A DNA stretch of 64,000 nucleotides from Streptomyces sp. NBC_00448 (GTDB lineage: Bacteria; Actinomycetota; Actinomycetes; Streptomycetales; Streptomycetaceae): the NCBI RefSeq assembly GCF_036014115.1, contig NZ_CP107913.1, positions 1,116,001 to 1,180,000 on the forward strand, given 5' to 3'. Positions 34,689 through 43,400 of this stretch are shown in pieces. Under the pieces are notes generated by a model. That model had not been told where the DNA came from. It searched no databases and saw only the letters and a program-made list of their open reading frames with translations. Positions within the stretch are counted from its first letter, which is position 1. Each line of letters starts with the position of its first letter. The position numbers were made by a program, and so were the translations under genes.

Positions 34689-35231
34689 CTATGCGGAACC
34701 GTTCGCGGCGGTCGGCTGGGCGTGCTGGTAGAGCGTCACCAACGCGCCGAACACGGGCTGGTCCTCCGCGTCTTCCTCGGCCTCGTCGACCAACCGGGCA
34801 AGGGTCTCGCCGAGTTCCTTCGCCTTCGCGGGGCTGAGCCGCAGGTGACGCAGCGTCAGACAGGTCTCGTCGGGCGAGCGCTCCAGCTCCTGGGCGACCG
34901 CGGCCAGCATCGCGGCGGTGCCTGCCGCGCGGGGTTCGGCGACGACCATACGGCGGGCCGTGCGCTGGTAGTACTGCTCGGTGCCGCCGCGGACCTGGCG
35001 GGTCTCGGCGACGTGGACCAGCCCGGCGTCCCGGAGCACCTTGAGGTGGTGGGCCACGTTGCCCTTCTTCGCGTCGAGTTGCACCGCGAGCTGGCTGATG
35101 GTGGCGGGCCGGTGACCCAGGGCGAAGAGCAACCGCTGACGCAACGGGTGGGCGAGCGCCGCGAACTGCTCGGGCGAGCCGATCTCCTGGACGTCCTCAG
35201 GAGGCGGCGGACAGGAAGGCTGGTCACGCAT
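34689..35231 (-). CDS. ArsR-family (winged helix) regulator
   Basis: A 180-residue regulator. The winged helix spans about residues 20-95 (HPLRQRLLFALGHRPATISQ, KKGNVAHHLKVLRDAGLV, then the wing ETRQVRGGTEQYYQRTAR); an acidic helical C-terminus follows (LVDEAEEDAEDQPVF). There is no Cys metal site, so a protein or small-molecule signal is more likely than a metal. Divergent from the S41 peptidase gene; a 30-bp imperfect inverted repeat lies next to its start codon, fitting autoregulation and control of the neighbour. Confidence 0.88.
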   Translation of the reverse strand: MRDQPSCPPPPEDVQEIGSPEQFAALAHPLRQRLLFALGHRPATISQLAVQLDAKKGNVAHHLKVLRDAGLVHVAETRQVRGGTEQYYQRTARRMVVAEPRAAGTAAMLAAVAQELERSPDETCLTLRHLRLSPAKAKELGETLARLVDEAEEDAEDQPVFGALVTLYQHAQPTAANGSA

Positions 35232-35233
35232 AC

Positions 35234-35263
35234 CGAAAGTGTCTAATGCTCTTGACGCTTTCG
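35234..35263. promoter_or_regulatory. Inverted repeat between arsR and S41 peptidase
   Basis: CGAAAGTGTC-N10-GACGCTTTCG, 10-nt arms with one mismatch. It overlaps the TTGACG -35-like box (35252-35257) of the peptidase promoter and lies just upstream of the ArsR start. Likely operator for the ArsR protein. Confidence 0.6.
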
Positions 35264-35288
35264 CAAGGGCGATGCTCTACTCCCTGCC

Positions 35289-36194
35289 ATGACGACTCCG
35301 ACACTGTTCCGGCCTGCCCCTGTCATCGACGAGACCGTCCGGCTCCTGATCGAGCACTACGTCTTCCCCGAGGTGTCCGAGCAGCTCACGGTCCTGCTGC
35401 GGCAGCGCCTCACCGAGGGCGCCTATGACGTCGGCGGCGCCGAGGAGCTTGCTCGGCTGGTCACCGCGGACCTGCAGTCCGTCAACGGCGACCGGCATCT
35501 GAGGCTGAAGTACCACGCCGATTCGGTGCCCGCGGAGCAGGGGGCGGCCACCCTGGCGGCGATGCGCCGGGACTTCGACAGCTCGCTGGGCGGTGCGCCT
35601 CGGGTGGAGTTGCTCTCCGAAGGGGTGGCGGTGGTGGAGCTGGCACCGATCCTGTTTCCGCTGGAGTGGGCCGCGGAACCGCTGAGTGCGGCGCTGACCC
35701 TGGCGTCCCGCTCCCGGGCGCTGATCGTGGATCTTCGCGCCAACCTGGGTGGCGACCCGAACACCGTCGCCTTCGTCTGCGGCTACCTGTTGGACGAGCG
35801 CACCCACCTCAACACCATGTACTGGCGCGACGGCGAGCGCTACGAGCAGTCCTGGAGCGCGTCGCACGTTCCCGGCGGGCGCTTCGGCGGCAGCAAGCCG
35901 CTGTACGTGCTGACCAGCGACCGCACCTTCTCCGGTGCCGAGGAGCTGACGTACGACCTGCAGCAGCTCGGCCGCGCCGTCGTCGTCGGCGAGCGAACCG
36001 GCGGCGGGGCCCACCCGCGGGAGGGGTGGACGGTGCACCCGCACCTGGAAGCCACGATCCCGGTGGGCCGCGCGGTCAATCCCGTCTCCGGCACGAACTG
36101 GGAGGGCACCGGCATACAGCCCGACGTCCCCTGTGCCGCTGCCGACGCACTCGACCGCGCGCACGCGCTGGCCCTCACCCGGCTGGCCGGCTGA
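35289..36194 (+). CDS. S41-family (IRBP-like) peptidase
   Basis: A 301-residue protein of the tail-specific protease/IRBP type without signal peptide. The helical N-terminus (VRLLIEHYVFPEVSEQL) precedes the S41 core: ALIVDLRANLGGDP, LTSDRTFSGAEELTYDLQQL carrying the expected catalytic Ser region, and RAVVVGERTGGGAHP. ATG 35289 lies 7 nt after TCTACT with TTGACG upstream, so the transcript may be leaderless. Divergent from arsR and followed after 6 bp by a DinB-like gene, forming an operon. Such proteins often act as intracellular or moonlighting hydrolases; the substrate is unknown. Confidence 0.85.
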   Translation: MTTPTLFRPAPVIDETVRLLIEHYVFPEVSEQLTVLLRQRLTEGAYDVGGAEELARLVTADLQSVNGDRHLRLKYHADSVPAEQGAATLAAMRRDFDSSLGGAPRVELLSEGVAVVELAPILFPLEWAAEPLSAALTLASRSRALIVDLRANLGGDPNTVAFVCGYLLDERTHLNTMYWRDGERYEQSWSASHVPGGRFGGSKPLYVLTSDRTFSGAEELTYDLQQLGRAVVVGERTGGGAHPREGWTVHPHLEATIPVGRAVNPVSGTNWEGTGIQPDVPCAAADALDRAHALALTRLAG

Positions 36195-36200
36195 CCGGAC

Positions 36201-36758
36201 GTGGCGGACGCAGGGGGCTGGCAGGCGCTGTCCCTGGGGCTGTTCCGGCGAATGCGAGCGGACTACGCCGGCGCGGTGGAGGGGATCGGACCGGCGGCCC
36301 TCGCCTGGCAGGTGTCGCCGACCAGCAACACCATCGGCTGGCTCGCCTGGCACATCGCGCGCGTCCAGGACCGCAACCTGTCCGAACTGACCGGCGCACC
36401 GCAACTGTGGGTGGCGGAGGGGTGGGCGGCGCGTTTCGGCCGCCCGGCGGACCCGTCGGACACCGGCTTCGGGCACTCCGCCCAACAGGCCGCCGCCTTC
36501 CGCACGCCGAACAGCAACCTCCTGCCGGCGTACCAAGTCACCGCCCACGCACTGGCGGAGCGCTACCTCGCCGCCGCGCCCGACGGCGATCTCACACGTG
36601 TGGTGGACAGCCCGACGCTGGGCAACGCGCACACCGTCGAGGAGCGGCTGCGCGGGCTGATCACCGACAGTTTCGCCCACCTGGGCCAGATCGGTCTGCT
36701 CCGGAGCCTCGTACCCGGGCACCGCCCGGTGACCGGCGGACGCGGTGCCCCGGTGTGA
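36201..36758 (+). CDS. DinB-like four-helix protein (DUF664 group)
   Basis: A 185-residue protein of the DinB/YfiT metal-dependent fold. WLAWHIARVQDRNL carries the first conserved His, and DSFAHLGQIGLLRSL the last, as expected for a metal site used in thiol transferases such as mycothiol-dependent enzymes. The GTG start lies 6 bp after the S41 stop, so it is cotranscribed with it under the same ArsR-linked promoter. The specific reaction is unknown. Confidence 0.8.
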   Translation: MADAGGWQALSLGLFRRMRADYAGAVEGIGPAALAWQVSPTSNTIGWLAWHIARVQDRNLSELTGAPQLWVAEGWAARFGRPADPSDTGFGHSAQQAAAFRTPNSNLLPAYQVTAHALAERYLAAAPDGDLTRVVDSPTLGNAHTVEERLRGLITDSFAHLGQIGLLRSLVPGHRPVTGGRGAPV

Positions 36759-36799
36759 CGGTGACCTGCGGCCGGGGCGTCGCCGGGGCCGGGGCGTCG

Positions 36800-36840
36800 T
36801 CGGGGTCGGGGTGGCGGGGTCGGGGTGGCGGGGTCGGGTG
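36800..36840 (+). repeat. G-rich 14-bp tandem repeat
   Basis: GGGGTCGGGGTGGC repeated about 2.5 times, just after the DinB-like gene, preceded by GGGGCCGGGGCGTCG. The run of G4 tracts on the plus strand could form a G-quadruplex. It may just be low-complexity DNA or serve in termination. Confidence 0.6.
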
Positions 36841-37037
36841 ATCCAGTTCGGCACCGACAAAAGCGCCCACGCCCGTGGCACCCCGACCGGACTCGCCTCC
36901 CGATCCCCTCCGCGGGCAAGCCGTCGGCCCCGCCACTCCCCCGTCGGACGACAGGAAAGTTGCCCGCCCGGTGCCCATCATGAAGGTCATGGGTTCGGCG
37001 ACGTGCGCGCTCTTGCGCGGATCAACGGGAGGTCGCG

Positions 37038-39281
37038 ATGGGGCAGGCGACGGAACCGCTGTTCACCGCTGATGACGCCGGCCGTGTCAGCGCGTGGAGC
37101 GAGGCCGCGGTGTTGTTGTTCGGCCGCTCGGCGGACGCGGTGCTGGGGGGCCGCGTGGTGGAGGCGGTCCGCGGCACGGACGCCGCGCTGTGCGCCGTAC
37201 CGCGGCCCGACGGCGAGGGCGGCGGCTGGGCGGTGTACCTCTCCGACACGGCCGAGGCGGACGTGGAGGGCCCGCTGGTGCGCGCGCTCTTCTCGGTGTC
37301 GCAGTTGGGCCTGCTCGTCCTCGACCGCGATCTGCGGCTGATCCGGGCCAGCACGGCGGCAGGGGCCATGCACGGCAGCGCGCCGGCGGACCTTCTCGGG
37401 CGCCGTCTGGAGGACGTCTACCGTCTGGAGAGCCCGGTCGAGGACATGGCCGCCGCCCATGGGGTGCTGGAAACCGGGAAGCCGGTCTTCTCCCGGCTGG
37501 TCACGGTCCTGACCGTGCACGGGCTGCGGCAGTACTACTCCGTTTCCGCGTTCCGGCTGTGCCGACCGGGCGGCGAAGTGGTCGGGCTGGCCATGACGCT
37601 CCTCGACGTCACCCGCCGCGAGCGGAACCGCGAGCGGGCGATGACCGTCTCCCGCGTCCGCGAACGGGTCGGGCGTTCCCTGGACCTGATGCAGACCTGC
37701 CAGGACCTCGCCGACGCGCTGAGCCCGGGTTTCGCCGATCTCGCGGTGGTGTCGGTGACGGAACAGCTGGCCGGCGGCGACTACCCGCCGCTCCAGCCGG
37801 TCGATCCCGAGAAGCTGCTGCTGCGGCGCGCGGCCATCCGCACCGCAGGGCCTCCCGACCCGGACGAGGGCGTCAGCGCGGTGGAGACCGTGGATCGCGA
37901 GTCGTCGTTCGCCAAGGCCCTGACGGGAACACGGCCCCTGCTGCTGCGGTCGGACCGCGACGGCGGTCTGGCGGACAACCAGCTCCGGCAGGAGGCGCTG
38001 CGGAGGGCCGAGGCGCACAGCGCGATCGTGGCCTCCCTGACCGTCAGGGGAAGGGTGCTGGGGCTGCTGCGGATCTTCCGGTGCGGTGACTCCGCGCGCT
38101 ACACCACGGCCGACCTGCGGGCAGTGGAGTCCGCCGTCGACCACGCGGCCCTGTGCCTGGACAACGCGCGCCGCGTCGCCCATGACCGGGCCCTCGCCTC
38201 CACGGTCCGCCAGAGGCTGCTCTCCCGCGTCCCCGGTACGCAACTGGGCATCGACACCGCGTTCGTCGCGCTCTCCCCGACCGCTCACAGCGGCACGTGG
38301 TTCGACGTCATCCCCCTGTCCGGCGCGCGATGCGGGCTGGTCGTCGGAGAGGTGGGCGGCACGGGAATGGCGACTGTCACCGCCATGGGGCATCTGCGCA
38401 CCGCCCTGCGTGTGCTGGCCGAACTGGAGCTCCAACCGGACGAGCTCCTCGCCCGGCTCAGCGACACCGTCACCCAGCTGGCCCTGGAGCGCACCGCCAC
38501 CTCCACCTCCGACGGTCCGCCTCTGACCGCGGCGTGTGTCTACGCCCTCTACGACCCGATCGCCCGCACCTGCACCGTCGCCTGCGCCGGACAGCCCGCA
38601 CCACGGCTGATCAGGCCGGACGGGCGGATCGACCGGATCGACGCACCGGTGGGCCCCCGCCTGGGTGCCCCGGACACCGAGCCCTTCGCCATGGCCACCG
38701 CACCCCTTGACGACGACTGCACCCTCATTCTGGCCGGCGACGACCTGGACCCGGCTCTCAGCACGGAGATCATCAGCCGGGTGCTGCCCGTCTACGACAC
38801 GGCACAGGGCCTGGCCGACGGCATCTTCACCAGGCTGGCGGCCCACCCCGTCCACAAGGGCATCGCGCTGCTGGCCCGCGCCCGTCCGCTCCCGGCCCGC
38901 CGCACCTCCTCCTGGGCCCTGCCGTCGGAGGACCGCGCCGCGAACCGCGCCCGCCAGCTCACCCGGCAGTGGCTCACCGAGTACCACCACCCGCTCGACC
39001 CCGACGACCTCGACTCGGCCGAACTCCTGGTCAGCGAACTGGTGACCAACGCCGTGCGCTACGGCACGCCACCCGTGACGCTCCGCCTCATCCTCGACCG
39101 CTCCCTCACCGTCGAAGTCAGCGACTCCGGTGCCACCGCCCCCAACCTGCGCCACGCACGCGTGACCGACGAGGGCGGTCGGGGCCTGTTCATCGTCTCG
39201 TGCCTCACCGAGAAGTGGGGCACCCGCCAGTCCTCGGCAGGCAAGACGATCTGGGCCGAACAGCACTGGCCCGCCGACTGA
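37038..39281 (+). CDS. PAS/GAF/SpoIIE/HATPase regulator with degenerate phosphatase site
   Basis: A 747-residue multidomain regulator: two PAS-like segments (about 1-70 and 85-195), a GAF domain (about 215-375), a SpoIIE-type PP2C domain (about 405-595) and a C-terminal anti-sigma-type HATPase (about 615-745, with SELVTNAVRYG and GGRGLFIV). Such proteins control sigma factors by (de)phosphorylating anti-sigma antagonists. The metal motifs are altered: HSGTWFDVI in place of GGDWYDVI, and VGEVGGTG in place of VGDVMGHG, so phosphatase activity may be lost or changed. ATG 37038 has GGGAGG upstream. Confidence 0.9.
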   Translation: MGQATEPLFTADDAGRVSAWSEAAVLLFGRSADAVLGGRVVEAVRGTDAALCAVPRPDGEGGGWAVYLSDTAEADVEGPLVRALFSVSQLGLLVLDRDLRLIRASTAAGAMHGSAPADLLGRRLEDVYRLESPVEDMAAAHGVLETGKPVFSRLVTVLTVHGLRQYYSVSAFRLCRPGGEVVGLAMTLLDVTRRERNRERAMTVSRVRERVGRSLDLMQTCQDLADALSPGFADLAVVSVTEQLAGGDYPPLQPVDPEKLLLRRAAIRTAGPPDPDEGVSAVETVDRESSFAKALTGTRPLLLRSDRDGGLADNQLRQEALRRAEAHSAIVASLTVRGRVLGLLRIFRCGDSARYTTADLRAVESAVDHAALCLDNARRVAHDRALASTVRQRLLSRVPGTQLGIDTAFVALSPTAHSGTWFDVIPLSGARCGLVVGEVGGTGMATVTAMGHLRTALRVLAELELQPDELLARLSDTVTQLALERTATSTSDGPPLTAACVYALYDPIARTCTVACAGQPAPRLIRPDGRIDRIDAPVGPRLGAPDTEPFAMATAPLDDDCTLILAGDDLDPALSTEIISRVLPVYDTAQGLADGIFTRLAAHPVHKGIALLARARPLPARRTSSWALPSEDRAANRARQLTRQWLTEYHHPLDPDDLDSAELLVSELVTNAVRYGTPPVTLRLILDRSLTVEVSDSGATAPNLRHARVTDEGGRGLFIVSCLTEKWGTRQSSAGKTIWAEQHWPAD

Positions 39282-39311
39282 CCGGTGTCCGTACGGGCAG
39301 GAGCCGGGGCG

Positions 39312-39632
39312 TCAGCTCGGGTCAGGGCGCGGGGTCATCCGGATCACGGCGGTGCCGTGGTCCAGGTCGACCTTCGAGCGTGGCGGCGCACCGTCGCCCT
39401 CCTCGTCCCGGAGCATCAACGAGGACTTCCGCTCGTCGAGTTCGTTCTGCTTGCCGGGTGAGAAGGTGGCGTGCAGCTGCTCGAAGCCGGTCGCCGTGAT
39501 CTGGCCCTGCCGGCCACCGCGCCAGGGCAGCACCCCGGCCCGGCCGGCGCGCAGCATCAGCTGGTCGACGAACGCCACCGCCGTCAGCAGGATGACCAGC
39601 CCCGGCAGCGTCATGAAGACGACGAAATCCAT
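39312..39632 (-). CDS. Small membrane protein, DUF6191-like
   Basis: A 106-residue protein: an N-terminal membrane helix (VVFMTLPGLVILLTAVAFVD, residues 4-23) and a soluble cytoplasmic part with GFEQLHATFSPGKQNELDER, the motif I associate with DUF6191 proteins of streptomycetes. Function unknown. It is convergent with the SpoIIE-type regulator, separated by only 30 bp. Confidence 0.7.
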   Translation of the reverse strand: MDFVVFMTLPGLVILLTAVAFVDQLMLRAGRAGVLPWRGGRQGQITATGFEQLHATFSPGKQNELDERKSSLMLRDEEGDGAPPRSKVDLDHGTAVIRMTPRPDPS

Positions 39633-39775
39633 CGGGTTCCTCCCTCGTTTCCGCGCGTCCCCGCACTCTCACTCGACAAACGTCGAACGCGGAAGCGCCC
39701 GGTCACGTTCCCGGTGTGCGGCGGCGCGCGAAGGGCCAGGGCCCGGGGGCGCCAAGGGCCGTGGGCCGGGGGCGG

Positions 39776-40534
39776 TCAGTCGCCGAGCCAGTCGCCGAAC
39801 TGCGCGTCGCGGATCGGGTCGAGTGCTTCGGGGGTGCGGCCCCTGACGCAGACGAACGCGTCCTCGACCTCGCGTATCAGGACGTCGGTCCCGGCGAACC
39901 AGCGGCTGCCGGGTCCGAACGGCTGGAGCGGGTCGCACAACGCCGCCACCTCCGGCGCGAGCCCCTCCCCGTCGGTGTCCAGGAAGTCCGTGGGGGCGTC
40001 CGGGTCCATCAGCGCCTCGGCCATGACGATCTCGACGCAGGCCGCGGCCAGACTCGGCATCCACGGCTCCCAGCGCTCCTGGGACTTGTCCGCGAGGTCG
40101 GGCCGGGCGACGGTGCGGGGGTCGTCGCGCACCGCGTCATCGCGCCGCGCGTCCTCCCCCACGGCGTCGGCATGCTCGTCGAAGTCGGCCAGGGGTATGC
40201 CCCAGTGGGCGCAGCCCTGGTTCTCCTCCCGGTAGACGAGCGCGCCGTCCCACACGTACAGCTCGTCGGGCGGCAGCAGCCGGTCCTGGTTGCTGGTCAG
40301 GTCGTCGCGCCGGCCGAACAGTTGGTACGCCTCCCGGAGCGCGGCCGGCAGCGTCAGGTCGAGGCGCCGCTCGGCGGCGTCGACGACCGCGGGGTCCCAT
40401 CCGTCGCCCGCGCCCAGCGGCCGGCCCCAGTACGCGGCGAAGCCGGTGATGAACCACCAGGCGAGCGCGCGGTCGCGCGGCGCGGCGAGCATCGCGGGCA
40501 GCGCGGAACGGATGTCGAACGGCTCGATCTCCAT
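39776..40534 (-). CDS. SMI1/KNR4-like protein
   Basis: A 252-residue soluble acidic protein with features of the SUKH/SMI1-KNR4 superfamily: DPAVVDAAERRLDLTLPAAL, REAYQLFGRRDDLT and LLPPDELYVWDGALVYREEN at about residues 49-110. SUKH proteins include immunity proteins of contact-dependent toxin systems and housekeeping paralogues. ATG 40534 is preferred because TACGAT ends 7 nt upstream (leaderless pattern); ATG 40543 is also in frame. CACTG-A-CAGTG lies further upstream. No toxin gene is visible next to it. Confidence 0.75.
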   Translation of the reverse strand: MEIEPFDIRSALPAMLAAPRDRALAWWFITGFAAYWGRPLGAGDGWDPAVVDAAERRLDLTLPAALREAYQLFGRRDDLTSNQDRLLPPDELYVWDGALVYREENQGCAHWGIPLADFDEHADAVGEDARRDDAVRDDPRTVARPDLADKSQERWEPWMPSLAAACVEIVMAEALMDPDAPTDFLDTDGEGLAPEVAALCDPLQPFGPGSRWFAGTDVLIREVEDAFVCVRGRTPEALDPIRDAQFGDWLGD

Positions 40535-40653
40535 ACCCGCCATCGTAGGAGCGACCACTGACAGTGACCGCCCACGCGGACGAGCGCGGGGGGGCGACGC
40601 GGTCGCCGCGGGACGCCCGGAAGCGGGTAGGCGGGCAAGCGGCGGGACGGGGG

Positions 40654-41220
40654 TCAGTCCGCGGGCGGGGCGACGGAGAAGCGCAGGCACGTGACGGCGT
40701 GCGCGACGGCCGGCGGGAAGTGGTCCTCGCGGCTGACCGTACCGCCGGCGGACTCGGTGGCCTCAGCGGCGACAAGCGGCCAGAAGCGGGCGGCGACGTG
40801 GTTGGCGTGGTCGAAGTCGAGGACCCACCGGCCGGGGTGCCGGCGCAGGGTGTGTAGCGCGGCGACGCGGCCCGTACCGTGCCTGCGGTGCCCCCGCAGT
40901 ACGAAGAACTCGCTCATCTCCCGCTCACCGTCGGGCAGTTCGCGGGTCATGGTGAATCCGGCCAGGGCCCCGCCCACCCGGATGAGGCACGCCTCCCGGC
41001 TCGGCTCGGTGAAGTACGCGTCGAAGTAACGATAGGCGAACGTGCCCTGCGCGGTGACGTCTTGAGGACGCCAGGCGGAGAAGTCGTACAGGTAGAGCTG
41101 GAGGAGGCGGGCCAGCACGGGCCGGTCGGGCGGCGCGACCGGGGCCAGTTCGATCGTAGAGCCGCTCGCCGGACCGTTCGCAGGGCCGCTCACAGGGCCG
41201 TTCACCGTGCCCTTCGTCAT
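40654..41220 (-). CDS. GNAT-family N-acetyltransferase
   Basis: A 188-residue protein. A Gly/Pro/Ser-rich N-terminal 20 residues precede the GNAT fold: LARLLQLYLYDFSAW, EFFVLRGHRRHGTGRVAALH (acetyl-CoA binding, about residues 109-128) and HANHVAARFWPL. Its ATG overlaps the stop of the CGNR regulator gene (ATGA), so the two are translationally coupled. Substrate unknown; similar proteins modify antibiotics, amino acids or polyamines. Confidence 0.82.
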   Translation of the reverse strand: MTKGTVNGPVSGPANGPASGSTIELAPVAPPDRPVLARLLQLYLYDFSAWRPQDVTAQGTFAYRYFDAYFTEPSREACLIRVGGALAGFTMTRELPDGEREMSEFFVLRGHRRHGTGRVAALHTLRRHPGRWVLDFDHANHVAARFWPLVAAEATESAGGTVSREDHFPPAVAHAVTCLRFSVAPPAD

Positions 41221-41915
41221 GACGACCGCCTTCCGACAGCCCGCCGTGCGGACAGCGGCACCGGCGACGGCACTTGCGGCAGGCCGGATGCTGCCGCCGC
41301 GCGCGCCCGGTGTACGGCGACCCGCTCGCGGGTGGCGCAACGGCGCGAGCAGTAGCGGCGGTTCGGGCCGCGCCCCTCGGTGACGTAGACGTTCGGGCAG
41401 CGCGGCGAGGCGCACACGCCGCCGGGCGGGCGCTGCCGGTCCCAGACCAGGACGGCGAGCGCCATGCAGGAGGAGGACAGGAACCACTCGGCCCACGGCG
41501 CGTCGTCGTCGCTGTCCAGGTGCGGGTGCCAGGGGCTGCCCCCGGCGTGCGAGGTGAGGCGGAGCGGGCCGGTGCCTGCCGCGAGCAGGCGATTGAGGCG
41601 GGCCGCGGCCTCATCGACATGCCCGGCGGCGAACACCTCGCGCAGCAGGCGGGCGGCCGCACGCAGGTCGGCGAGGTCGGCGGCGGTGAAGGTGAGGGGT
41701 GCGGCCTCGCCGTTCGCGCACAGCACGGCGGCGACCGCGTCCCGGGTACGGGCGTCGGCGGCCTCGTTCACCGCCGCGCCCACGGACGTATCAGCGCCCT
41801 GATCCGCCCAGCTACCCTCCGCCGCAAGCGCGTTGACGAGGTCGGCGGTGCGCCTGGCGTTGGCCGCCACGGAGTGCCGGGTGGACCGGTCGTCGTACGG
41901 AGCCGGAGATGACAT
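41217..41915 (-). CDS. CGNR zinc-finger (ABATE domain) regulator
   Basis: A 232-residue probable transcription factor. The N-terminal ABATE domain senses ligands; the C-terminal CGNR-type zinc finger is visible as GVCASPRCPNVYV and RRYCSRRCATRERVA with four Cys. ATG 41915 lies 6 nt after TACAGT, a leaderless arrangement; the frame is open to 41942. Divergent from an MFS exporter gene 57 bp away and coupled to an acetyltransferase, suggesting regulated detoxification or export of a small molecule. Confidence 0.82.
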   Translation of the reverse strand: MSSPAPYDDRSTRHSVAANARRTADLVNALAAEGSWADQGADTSVGAAVNEAADARTRDAVAAVLCANGEAAPLTFTAADLADLRAAARLLREVFAAGHVDEAAARLNRLLAAGTGPLRLTSHAGGSPWHPHLDSDDDAPWAEWFLSSSCMALAVLVWDRQRPPGGVCASPRCPNVYVTEGRGPNRRYCSRRCATRERVAVHRARAAAASGLPQVPSPVPLSARRAVGRRSS

Positions 41916-41921
41916 CTGTGC

Positions 41922-41964
41922 ACTGTAACGCATGTGGCGCATGTTTGAGTTACCTGCGTAACGT
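41922..41964. promoter_or_regulatory. Divergent leaderless promoters with inverted repeat
   Basis: TACAGT (minus strand, 41927-41922) serves the CGNR gene and TAACGT (41959-41964) the MFS gene, each 6-7 nt before its ATG. GTTAC-N4-GTAAC (41949-41962) lies across the MFS -10 box and is a plausible CGNR operator. Confidence 0.55.
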
Positions 41965-41971
41965 CACTCGC

Positions 41972-43228
41972 ATGGAAACGCGTCACAGCGGCCGCGCCCT
42001 GCGGTCGTATCTCGGCGGGGCGGCCGCGGCCCGGGTCGGCGACGAGATGTCGGGGCCCGCGCTGCTGCTGGCGGGGCTGGCCGCCACCGGTTCGGCGTCC
42101 CGCGCGGCGGCGGTACCGGCCGCGCTGATGGTGTCGGCGGCGGCCGGAGGGCCGCTGTTCGGCGTGCTGCTCGACCGGTCCGCCCGCCCCGGACGTCTGC
42201 TGGCCGCCGCGCTCGGCGGCTACGCGGCCGCCCTTGCGGTTCTCCTCGCGACTCTGGACCGGATGCCCATCGCTGCGACCGTTCTGCTCGGGGTGCTCGC
42301 CGGCCCGCTGGGACCCGCCCTGTCCGGCGGCTGGACCTCGCAACTCCCCCGCGTCGTCACCGCCGGCACGCTCGCGCGGGCGAACGCGCTCGACGCGATG
42401 ACCTACGACCTGGCGAGCCTGGTCGGCCCCGCGCTCGCCGGGCTGGTGGCCGGGTTGGCGGGGGCGCCGGGCGCCGTCGCGGTCGCGGCCGCGCTCATCT
42501 GCCTGGCGCTGGCACCCGCGTGGGCACTGCCGCGCGCACCCGCCGAGCCCGCCAAGCCCGCCGTCCGGCGCCCGCCGCGCGCCCCGATCCGCGCCGACCT
42601 CGCCGCCGGGTTCCGCGCGATCCACCGCGCACCCGCGCTCGCCCGCGCGACGACCGCCTCGGTGGTGTCCTGCGTCGGCGCCGGCATGTTCATCACCTGC
42701 GCCCCGCTGCTCGGCGCGGCGTCGCTGGGCGGGGCCGGGCACGGCGCGTACCTGCTGTCCGGCTCCGCCGCGTCCGCGCTCGTCGCCAACACGCTCCTCG
42801 CCCGCCGTCCGCGCGCCCTGCGCCCGGACACCGTGCTGTGGTCGGCCATCGTCCTGGTCGGCGCCGCGCTCCTGCTCGCCGCGACGACACGCCCGTTGGC
42901 CCTCGCCGCCGCCGCGATCCTCGCCGGCGCAGGCCAAGGCCCGCAGCTCACGGCGCTGTTCGCGATCCGCCACCGCGACGCTCCCGCCCACCTGCGCGGC
43001 CAGGTCTTCACCACCGGCGCCAGCCTCAAGACCACCGGGTACGCCCTCGGCACCGCCCTCGCCGGCCCCCTCGCCACCCGCTCCCTGCCCGGCGCGCTCC
43101 TGGCCGCCGCTGCCTTCCAGGCACTCGCGGCCGTGTCGTTCGCCCTCGTCGGCCGCCGCCGCGACCCCCCCGGCCACCGGCGCCGAAGCGACGAGCGGTA
43201 CGGAAAACGGCCGCACGCGATCGGCTGA
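41972..43228 (+). CDS. MFS transporter
   Basis: A 418-residue major facilitator, probably an exporter. About twelve hydrophobic segments, with the cytoplasmic loop GVLLDRSARPGRLL after the second span matching the MFS motif A position (GxLxDRxGRR). The C-terminal tail is basic. ATG 41972 follows TAACGT by 7 nt. The divergent CGNR regulator and coupled acetyltransferase suggest a drug or metabolite efflux role. Confidence 0.85.
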   Translation: METRHSGRALRSYLGGAAAARVGDEMSGPALLLAGLAATGSASRAAAVPAALMVSAAAGGPLFGVLLDRSARPGRLLAAALGGYAAALAVLLATLDRMPIAATVLLGVLAGPLGPALSGGWTSQLPRVVTAGTLARANALDAMTYDLASLVGPALAGLVAGLAGAPGAVAVAAALICLALAPAWALPRAPAEPAKPAVRRPPRAPIRADLAAGFRAIHRAPALARATTASVVSCVGAGMFITCAPLLGAASLGGAGHGAYLLSGSAASALVANTLLARRPRALRPDTVLWSAIVLVGAALLLAATTRPLALAAAAILAGAGQGPQLTALFAIRHRDAPAHLRGQVFTTGASLKTTGYALGTALAGPLATRSLPGALLAAAAFQALAAVSFALVGRRRDPPGHRRRSDERYGKRPHAIG

Positions 43229-43400
43229 CGCCCCCCGCTGACGAAGTCGGCCCAGCCGGTTGCGGCCGGGACGAACACCGCCGAGACGAACGCGGCCCAC
43301 CCGAGGCACGGAATTCCCGACCGCATCACGCGCTCGTCGCGGAACGGGTGTGGGCATGCTTGGAACGGGAGTTCGCCCGTGATCATGGGAGGGGACGTCG

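Noticed and set aside
34331..34837. Plus-strand frame overlapping the end of the ArsR gene
   Set aside because: Overlaps a well-supported gene on the other strand and encodes a Pro/Arg-rich sequence without features.
40654..41662. Longer versions of the GNAT gene starting inside the CGNR gene
   Set aside because: The ATGA overlap at 41217-41220 gives a natural coupled start; upstream translation is antisense-like in composition.
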